Below, one piece after another: positions 58,596-64,000 of a stretch of DNA of 64,000 nt. Every line of letters begins with the position of its first letter. Position 1 is the first letter of the stretch. The notes below the pieces were generated by a model. It was given only the letters and a program-made list of their open reading frames with translations. It ran no database searches and was not told the origin of the DNA. The stretch is from Xanthomonas fragariae (lineage in GTDB: Bacteria; Pseudomonadota; Gammaproteobacteria; Xanthomonadales; Xanthomonadaceae), in assembly GCF_017603965.1 (NCBI RefSeq), contig NZ_CP071955.1, forward strand, positions 1,612,001 through 1,676,000. The letters are read 5' to 3'. The position numbers and the translations under genes were made by a program.

Positions 58596-58916
58596 TCAGG
58601 GCTTGAAGCGGCGGTCGAGCTCCGCCTGGGCAAAATACGCGCTGGCCTTGCGCAGGATCTCGTTGGCTTGCCTCAGCTCGCGCACTTCGCGTTCCAGCGC
58701 TTTCATCCGCGTCCGCTCGTCCGTCGTCAGCCCCTGACGCTTGCCGGCATCACGCTCGGCCTGACGCACCCAGTTGCACAGCGTCTGCGACGAACAGCCA
58801 ATCTTCCCGGCAATCGATTCGATCGCCGCCCACTGCGAGCCGTACTCGCCCTGATGCTCCCGCACCAGCCGAACCGCGCGCTCTCGCACTTCCGGTGAAT
58901 ATTTCGTCTTGCTCAT
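58596..58916 (-). CDS. IS3-family OrfA (copy 4)
   Basis: Protein identical to OrfA of copy 1. Confidence 0.92.
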   Translation of the reverse strand: MSKTKYSPEVRERAVRLVREHQGEYGSQWAAIESIAGKIGCSSQTLCNWVRQAERDAGKRQGLTTDERTRMKALEREVRELRQANEILRKASAYFAQAELDRRFKP

Positions 58917-59523
58917 CGCCCCATCTTCTCAAGAGTTGGAGCCTCCCGAAATCCCGGGGCGGTTCACAGCGGAAGAGTCTGCCGCTCTGGTTAAATTTGA
59001 CGATGCAATTTACTTTGTTAAAGACTCTATCAGCTCGCTTCCTGATTACGCTTATATGCAAATGAGCGATGGTTCAACCGTGCAGATGTCTGAAATCAAG
59101 AGTCTGATGCTCAATGCAGACTATAAGGTAAACGAAGCGGGCACTAGCTATAGCAATGGGTTTGCGACTGGGCAGTCCGACTATAACAACGGCGACCCAC
59201 AGATATCAATAAACATTGACACCATCAAGGGGTATTCTGATCTAATGGGAGGCGCGAATTTCTTGGTGATGCATGAGCTGGCACATAACGCAGCAGCTGC
59301 TCGAACCCTTTACCAGAACCTCTATCAAGATGGTTTTACCAATGCTGAGTTTAATCAAAGTGAGAAATTTGCCAATGATATTGTGAGGGGCGTTGCAAAT
59401 TATCTCAGCATAGGCGTGCTTGGTCCCAGTGATACAAAGGTTGTTGGTGGGTATAGTGAGGTAACTCCGACTATCGTTGTTCCAAATCCTTGATTTTACA
59501 TTCGCGTTAAAAAGGTGCTTTCG

Positions 59524-60198
59524 ATGTCCATAGTTAGGGTTGCCTTAAATTCGATTTGCGTGCTTATGCTTGCCGGCCTAGCGGTCGGGCAGGCCCGCTC
59601 AAATGACCAGCGAGAGAGTGCTGCTAGGGCTCTATGTTCAGAAAAGTCTCAGCTTAAAGGCAATTTCTATGTGGAGGGTGGGAGTGCGAATTTGGTAGTC
59701 CCCCTAGCCAAGGTAAGTAAGGTTGACAATGTCCGAGTTCATGCGATCAAAGGCACGTGCGCTCAATTTGTTGACTATTATTCTGGTGATACCTACTACC
59801 TGTCCACCAACCTAAAAATTCAGGCGAAGCCAGGGATTATTGGTGATATAGATCCTCGTCCCGAGAAGATTGATAAGGGTAATTCTCTTGCAGCTAAAGA
59901 TGGTGCGCTGTCAAAGGGCGTGTTGGTCGATTCAATTCTCGTATCGCCATCACACGATCACTTAGACGACAAATACGTGGGAGCCTGGGTCACTAATGGT
60001 AAAACGCGCCTCATGACATATTCAAAAAATAAAACAGGACTTCTGAAAAAAGGAGAAGCAATTGCGGAGATCGATGGTCAAGTAGTTTCACTGGCCAAAA
60101 TCGGTGCGTTGCACAGGGTTGACCAAGGGACTCTTTATGCTTTGGTCAAAGGGGACTCTTCCTTGTTGTCGGTTGCTTTAGATATTTATCGCTTGTAG
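59524..60198 (+). CDS. Exported protein, candidate immunity to the metallopeptidase toxin
   Basis: The product is 224 residues with a signal peptide (about 1-26, cleavage near GQARS). The mature part is beta-rich with two cysteines (ARALCSEKSQ and KGTCAQF). A later segment SILVSPSHDHLDDKYVGAW is rich in His and Asp. It begins 30 bases after the toxin gene on the same strand, mirroring the first toxin-immunity unit. AAGG eight bases before the ATG at 59524 favours this start over a GTG at 59515. No family is recognised; immunity is inferred from position and export. Confidence 0.6.
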   Translation: MSIVRVALNSICVLMLAGLAVGQARSNDQRESAARALCSEKSQLKGNFYVEGGSANLVVPLAKVSKVDNVRVHAIKGTCAQFVDYYSGDTYYLSTNLKIQAKPGIIGDIDPRPEKIDKGNSLAAKDGALSKGVLVDSILVSPSHDHLDDKYVGAWVTNGKTRLMTYSKNKTGLLKKGEAIAEIDGQVVSLAKIGALHRVDQGTLYALVKGDSSLLSVALDIYRL

Positions 60199-60241
60199 AT
60201 CAGGTTGCAATTGAATTCTGTGCTTATTTGAGAGGCCAGTA

Positions 60242-60300
60242 ATGTTGGGCGTGCACAAAGGTCTTGCGGTTACATTGCTGTTGGCTGTCTTCTGCACAAG
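60242..60300 (+). pseudogene. Start of another exported protein, cut by an IS
   Basis: An ATG opens a signal-peptide-like run (MLGVHKGLAVTLLLAVFCTS) that meets the IS after 20 codons. It sits 43 bases after the previous stop. It may be a third immunity gene or a duplicate of one. Confidence 0.45.
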
Positions 60301-60339
60301 TGAACCGCCCCGGGATTTCGGGAGGCTGTTTGGTTTGAG

Positions 60340-61224
60340 TCACGCCGCTTTGGCGTAACCGGCCTGTTGTCGATAGTAAGCCTCTTCGGCTTCCGCTGGC
60401 GGAATGTTCCCGATCGACCCCAGCAAGCGTTTGTGGTTGTACCAGTCCACCCAATCCAGCGTGGCCAGTTCCACATCCTGGCGGTTGCGCCACGCGCGCC
60501 GGTGGATCACCTCGGCCTTGTACAACCCGTTGATCGTCTCGGCCAACGCGTTGTCATAGCTATCGCCCACGCTGCCCACCGACGGCTCGATCCCGGCGTC
60601 GGCCAGCCGCTCGGTGTAGCGGATCGACACATACTGCACGCCGCGGTCGGAGTGGTGGATCAGGCCGCCTTCGGTTGGACGACGCGCATGCAGCGCCTGC
60701 TCCAGCGCGTCCAGCACGAAGTCCGTGTGCGCCGTCTGCGACACCTTCCAGCCCACGATCCGCCGTGCGTACACGTCGATCACGAAGGCCACGTACACGA
60801 ACCCGGCCCAGGTCGAGACATACGTGAAGTCGCTGACCCACAGTCGGTTCGGCGACGGCGCATGGAACTGTCGGTTCACCTTGTCCAGCGGGCACGGCCG
60901 CTTGTCGCTGATCGTGGTCTTGACCACCTTCCCGCGTACCACGCCGCGCAGGCCAAGTGCGCCCATCAGTCGCTCCACCGTGCAGCGGGCCACCGCATAG
61001 CCCTCGCGCTTGAGCTGCCGCCAGACCTTGCGCACGCCGTACACCTGTCGGTTCTGCTCCCATACCCGCCGGATCTGCGGGCGCAGCGCCTGGTCCTTCC
61101 ACCAGCGGTTCGGGCGCAAGTTCGCGTCCGCTTCCCGCTGCGCGTGGCGGTAATACGTCGACGGGGCAACCTGCAGCACCTTGCAGATTGGCTCGACCCC
61201 GTGAACATCGCAATGTTCGGTCAC
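60340..61224 (-). CDS. IS3-family transposase OrfB (copy 5)
   Basis: Protein identical to OrfB of copy 1. Confidence 0.93.
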   Translation of the reverse strand: MTEHCDVHGVEPICKVLQVAPSTYYRHAQREADANLRPNRWWKDQALRPQIRRVWEQNRQVYGVRKVWRQLKREGYAVARCTVERLMGALGLRGVVRGKVVKTTISDKRPCPLDKVNRQFHAPSPNRLWVSDFTYVSTWAGFVYVAFVIDVYARRIVGWKVSQTAHTDFVLDALEQALHARRPTEGGLIHHSDRGVQYVSIRYTERLADAGIEPSVGSVGDSYDNALAETINGLYKAEVIHRRAWRNRQDVELATLDWVDWYNHKRLLGSIGNIPPAEAEEAYYRQQAGYAKAA

Positions 61225-61232
61225 GAACGTGG

Positions 61233-61553
61233 TCAGGGCTTGAAGCGGCGGTCGAGCTCCGCCTGGGCAAAATACGCGCTGGCCTTGCGCAGGATCTCGT
61301 TGGCTTGCCTCAGCTCGCGCACTTCGCGTTCCAGCGCTTTCATCCGCGTCCGCTCGTCCGTCGTCAGCCCCTGACGCTTGCCGGCATCACGCTCGGCCTG
61401 ACGCACCCAGTTGCACAGCGTCTGCGACGAACAGCCAATCTTCCCGGCAATCGATTCGATCGCCGCCCACTGCGAGCCGTACTCGCCCTGATGCTCCCGC
61501 ACCAGCCGAACCGCGCGCTCTCGCACTTCCGGTGAATATTTCGTCTTGCTCAT
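61233..61553 (-). CDS. IS3-family OrfA (copy 5)
   Basis: Protein identical to OrfA of copy 1. Confidence 0.92.
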   Translation of the reverse strand: MSKTKYSPEVRERAVRLVREHQGEYGSQWAAIESIAGKIGCSSQTLCNWVRQAERDAGKRQGLTTDERTRMKALEREVRELRQANEILRKASAYFAQAELDRRFKP

Positions 61554-61603
61554 CGCCCCATCTTCTCAAGAGTTGGAGCCTCCCGAAATCCCGGGGCGGT
61601 TCA

Positions 61604-61704
61604 TCAGTGTATATAAAGGCGAGTTTGAAGGGCGAGTGTTTGCTTGGCCTCACACGACGTCGAAACTGATGAGGCTTGCCGGCGCTAGCCAATTAGGCAT
61701 CTAA
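61604..61704 (+). pseudogene. C-terminal remnant of an unknown gene
   Basis: A frame open from the IS edge reads [20 protein letters not shown] and ends at TAA 61702-61704, with a strong hairpin over its last codons. It could be the end of the gene begun at 60242 or of another deleted cargo gene. Confidence 0.4.
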
Positions 61705-61715
61705 TTGGCTAGCGC
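61682..61715 (+). terminator. Perfect 15-bp hairpin at the end of the toxin cluster
   Basis: GCGCTAGCCAATTAG (61682-61696) pairs perfectly with CTAATTGGCTAGCGC (61701-61715) around GCAT. It overlaps the stop codon of the remnant gene. There is no T run, so it may be a bidirectional terminator with the leftward AmpG-like gene or a protein-binding site. Confidence 0.6.
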
Positions 61716-61818
61716 TAAGGTGGATAGACATTGGGATCGGTGTGAAATAAATGAGCTCAGGCACTGCATGTCCGTAAGTAGCGGAGACAGTCATTGCAAG
61801 GCAGTAACGTGATGGCAC

Positions 61819-63105
61819 TTACGGCTCGGGTTGCTCCTTTAAGTTGTTCCGAATGATGAGCGAGTAGACGAGGAGGGCGGGCACGCACGTCAGGCAGATG
61901 CCAATGAAAAACGTGCCATAGCCCTCGCTTTGTCCATAGCGCGTGGTGAGATAAGCCACTGCAAGGCCTGAAAAGCCGGCAAGCACCCTGCCGAAGATGG
62001 AGTAAAAGCTGGTTAGCCAAGCGTAGTGCTCACCTGCTCGTCCAAGCGTGACCAGCTTTGACATGTAAGCAACCAATGCGATGCCGGTGTAGCTACTGGC
62101 AAGGTTTTGAAGAATAACGCTAGCCCAAAGCAGTTCAGCAGACTGCTCGTTCGACGAAAGCAATGCAAGAACGAGGAGGGCAAGGACTTGGAGAGCTGCG
62201 CCAACAAGGATGGTCGTGCTCAAGGACATGCGCTTCAAGCTAGTGCCTGCAGCCAAAATTCCGAGGAAGGCTGCTGGGATACCAAGCCAGATATGCAGGG
62301 ATCCGACCACGCTCTTTCCAATGCCAAGGGCATAGAAGAAAGGATTGATCATGGGACCCAGAAGAATATCCGGTAGGCGATAGCAGCCGATGAAGACGAT
62401 GACCGCGATCCATCCTTGGAGCGTGGAGGGTCGAAGGGATATCAGCGGAGACCCCTGCTTCTTCGCACTCGCGCGATCTGGGGTGAGAACCCTATCGGGA
62501 TGAGATCGCAGAAAGAGCGTTCCGCAGATGGGCACCAACATCAGGGGCAGCAGAAGTGCATAAGCAACTTGCCAGGACAGCCGCGCTGCGAGCAAGAACA
62601 CCAGTCCGTCGCTCAGCAGCAGAGCAACGCGGTAGCCAAATTGATAGGCGGTGAGGAGCTTGGCTGGCTGCTGGTGCACTGCCTCTTGTTCGATCCGAAA
62701 CGCATCGACTGAGGCATCCAGGGTCGCACCGCCAAACGCGGCTGCGATGCAGCTCAGTGCAATCAGCGGAAGGCTCCCGGAGACGACGCTCAGGACAAGG
62801 CCCAGGAGAGAGAGGGCGACCATGATCGAAGACAAGACAATCCAGCCTTGACGGTGCGACATGGTGCTTCCAACGACCGGCGCATGACGTTGGTCGAGAT
62901 TGCGGGCCCATAGGAATTTGAGGGAGTAGGGAAGTGCGGTCCAAGCCAAGGCACCGATGACTGCGATCGAAAGCGACTTTTCGCTGAGCCAATAGCCTAA
63001 GGTGCTGCCGATCAGCGGATAAGGCAAACCAGAACCGAAGCCCAGGAACAAAAATCCAGTCCAGGCCTTGGTCGGCCTTGATGTCACTTCCTGCATGGGC
63101 TGCAA
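61819..63105 (-). CDS. AmpG-like MFS permease
   Basis: The product is 428 residues with about 12-14 membrane helices. The N-terminal GFGSGLPYPLIGSTLGYWLSE and ALPYSLKFLWARNLDQ match the AmpG signature (GLP...GSTL...W and LPY-x-LKFLWAP-x-D). AmpG imports anhydromuropeptides for cell-wall recycling. This copy sits on accessory DNA beside an HlyC-like gene, so it may have another peptide- or sugar-like substrate. Its neighbour starts upstream on the same strand with a 53-base gap. Confidence 0.75.
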   Translation of the reverse strand: MQPMQEVTSRPTKAWTGFLFLGFGSGLPYPLIGSTLGYWLSEKSLSIAVIGALAWTALPYSLKFLWARNLDQRHAPVVGSTMSHRQGWIVLSSIMVALSLLGLVLSVVSGSLPLIALSCIAAAFGGATLDASVDAFRIEQEAVHQQPAKLLTAYQFGYRVALLLSDGLVFLLAARLSWQVAYALLLPLMLVPICGTLFLRSHPDRVLTPDRASAKKQGSPLISLRPSTLQGWIAVIVFIGCYRLPDILLGPMINPFFYALGIGKSVVGSLHIWLGIPAAFLGILAAGTSLKRMSLSTTILVGAALQVLALLVLALLSSNEQSAELLWASVILQNLASSYTGIALVAYMSKLVTLGRAGEHYAWLTSFYSIFGRVLAGFSGLAVAYLTTRYGQSEGYGTFFIGICLTCVPALLVYSLIIRNNLKEQPEP

Positions 63106-63158
63106 CTGCCTTGTCGCTTCGGTTCGTCCATTCGTATCAAGGAAGCAACGTGTCTTCC

Positions 63159-63590
63159 TCAGCCATCTTTGCGAAGTGTGTGAGTCTTGGTTCCCAGCAT
63201 AGCGCCCGTCTTATCTCGCACCAAGCGATGCGCTTGCTTGAAGTGAGGGCGCAAGCGGTGCCGTAGTGCTTTGGCCAGGCGTCGGTGATGCCCTGGCATA
63301 GCCACGAAATCCAGGATCCAGAGTTGATCACCTTCGTTCCAGTCACTAATCGGCAAGAACGGGGGATCTTGCAGAACCAAATGACTGGCGGTTTCAGGCG
63401 TCAGATAAGCCCATAAGGCGTAGCCGGTCCAGACTCCATCTTCGTCTTCGATCGTGACGAGCTGGCCTAGGCGAATCGCAGGCCATAGCCATACATAGGC
63501 AGCTGCGATAATGAACCTCTTGCGGTCAGTCTTGAACAGAAGTTGCATTGCCAGGCCAAGCGCCTGCGCATCAACGGCATTAGGTTGCAT
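63159..63590 (-). CDS. HlyC-like toxin-activating acyltransferase-fold protein
   Basis: The product is 143 residues. The line-up with HlyC is good over LGLAMQLL, WPAIRLGQLVTIEDEDG, GYALWAYLT, ISDWNEGDQLWILDFVAMPG and the C-terminal helix. HlyC-type enzymes transfer fatty acyl groups from ACP to lysines of RTX toxins. The conserved Asp (ILDF) is present. The catalytic His expected in the N-terminal segment is replaced by a TDRKR stretch. It may be inactive or use another residue. It overlaps the upstream gene by 11 bases. No RTX toxin is seen in the window. Confidence 0.6.
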   Translation of the reverse strand: MQPNAVDAQALGLAMQLLFKTDRKRFIIAAAYVWLWPAIRLGQLVTIEDEDGVWTGYALWAYLTPETASHLVLQDPPFLPISDWNEGDQLWILDFVAMPGHHRRLAKALRHRLRPHFKQAHRLVRDKTGAMLGTKTHTLRKDG

Positions 63591-64000
63591 GGGCGGTGGT
63601 TGAGCTCAATGTCTGCGCTGCAACTGCAGCGTCCGGGAAGGTGAGCAGTGCGGCAGGGATTGATGCACGCCCGTTCAAGCTTAGACCTACCAGGTAGCTG
63701 GTGGGTTCGCAGTCGACCAGCACGACGGTTCGATGGCCAGAATTGGTGATGCCGAGTGTCTCATCTGCGACTTCGGCACCGAAAAGCAGTGTTCCGCCAT
63801 GCACGCGTGGCCCCTCCGGCTGGACTGTATAGGCCATACGATGCGTATCAAAGAAATACAAGGCGGTGGACACGTGATCGCTTGCGTAGCCCAGGACAAG
63901 CCAGTGTGGCGGTAAGCCTTTCCAAACGCGGCGTGAGACCGCGACCTCGGTTGCGATAAAAGCCGAGACCCGCTTGGGTCCCGACGACCGATCGGCCAGG
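63580..64000 (-). CDS. Hypothetical protein, C-terminal part (runs off the right edge)
   Basis: The minus-strand frame is open to the window edge. The visible 139 residues include KRVSAFIATEVAVSRRVWKG, LPPHWLVLGYASDHVSTALY, GGTLLFGAEVADETLG and a terminal Ala/Thr-rich tail. An internal GTG at 63873 could be mistaken for the start, but good coding sequence continues upstream. It overlaps the HlyC-like gene, so the two may act together. No family is recognised. Confidence 0.55.
   Translation of the reverse strand, partial: LADRSSGPKRVSAFIATEVAVSRRVWKGLPPHWLVLGYASDHVSTALYFFDTHRMAYTVQPEGPRVHGGTLLFGAEVADETLGITNSGHRTVVLVDCEPTSYLVGLSLNGRASIPAALLTFPDAAVAAQTLSSTTAHAT

Larger units (their letters stand above)
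57664..58966 (-). mobile_element. IS3-family insertion sequence, copy 4, 1303 bp
   Basis: The target duplication CAGC (57660-57663, 58967-58970) proves a simple insertion into the metallopeptidase toxin gene. Confidence 0.95.
57416..59493 (+). pseudogene. Leader-bearing metallopeptidase toxin, split by an IS3-family element
   Basis: The first ~65 residues nearly repeat the lysozyme-like toxin: leader MRELTNEELFLVAGA, then the same Pro-rich linker. The IS at 57664-58966 interrupts codon ~83, with CAGC duplicated. Deleting it and one CAGC gives a continuous 256-residue frame. The C-terminal part has FLVMHELAHNAA, an HExxH zinc site, and QSEKFANDIV with a candidate third-ligand Glu about 30 residues later. 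Different catalytic domains behind one leader make this a polymorphic-toxin arrangement. The target is unknown. A separate signal-peptide gene follows. Confidence 0.8.
60301..61603 (-). mobile_element. IS3-family insertion sequence, copy 5, 1303 bp, no matching target duplication
   Basis: The flanks are CAAG on the left and TCAG on the right. It joins two gene fragments that may not belong together. Confidence 0.93.

Noticed and set aside
49283..60300. Inversion between IS copy 3 and copies 2 or 5 that would explain the missing target duplications
   Set aside because: Swapping the four-base flanks accordingly does not give matching duplications for any pair visible here.
63580..63873. A complete 97-residue gene starting at the GTG at 63873
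   Set aside because: Coding sequence of the same quality continues upstream to the window edge, so this is more likely the end of a longer gene.

Overview
The window is a piece of a Xanthomonas (Xanthomonadaceae) chromosome. The genus call rests on a VirD4 coupling protein at the left edge, an XVIPCD-type effector with its immunity lipoproteins, a RegB/RegA-like pair, a GH3 glucosidase next to an SglT-type symporter, and high-G+C core genes. No species is inferred.

Layout. (1) 1-25 kb is mostly core chromosome: partial virD4, a Tat-exported PhoX-like phosphatase, GH3 glucosidase, sugar symporter, a type IV secretion effector/immunity locus with decayed repeats, a GAF-EAL protein, RegB/RegA, ispG, a PAP2 phosphatase, a DMT transporter, murB, pyrD, a methyltransferase and an ALDH7 dehydrogenase. 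Three ~115-145 bp MITE-like elements lie here, and their ends match an IS5-family element found further right. (2) At 25.03 kb a tRNA-Arg(CCU) gene breaks off after its anticodon loop, and sequence of visibly lower G+C begins. (3) 26.6-39 kb is a class I lanthipeptide locus: LanC, a 56-aa precursor with a double-glycine leader, an HlyD-type adaptor, a C39-peptidase ABC exporter, full-length LanB, a secreted S41 protease and a Fic protein. The adaptor and exporter are each split by a different IS; removing either IS plus one target duplication restores the frame exactly. (4) 39.7-54.4 kb is accessory DNA: a RadC-like protein, an ankyrin-repeat protein, hypotheticals, a DarT/DarG-like pair whose toxin is IS-split, a Gabija-like nuclease/helicase pair broken by an IS-linked deletion, a papain-like peptidase, a HEPN-like protein and a tyrosine recombinase. 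(5) 55.8-61.7 kb is a toxin cluster. Two secreted proteins share a ColV-like leader and a Pro-rich linker but carry different C-terminal domains: a pesticin/T4-lysozyme-like domain and an HExxH metallopeptidase. Each is followed by a signal-peptide protein likely to be its immunity factor; the first resembles the lysozyme inhibitor Ivy. (6) 61.8-64 kb has an AmpG-like MFS transporter, an HlyC-like acyltransferase-fold protein and a partial gene.

Most interesting point. The lanthipeptide leader and the large-toxin leaders share one motif, L-[ST]-N-[DE]-E-L-x2-V-[SA]-G-[GA]. This suggests that one C39 exporter could serve both a modified peptide and folded polymorphic toxins. Five identical 1303-bp IS3-family copies and two 866-bp IS5-family copies have since cut through this antagonism/defence island. 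Three of the IS3 copies lack matching target duplications, which points to deletions or rearrangements.
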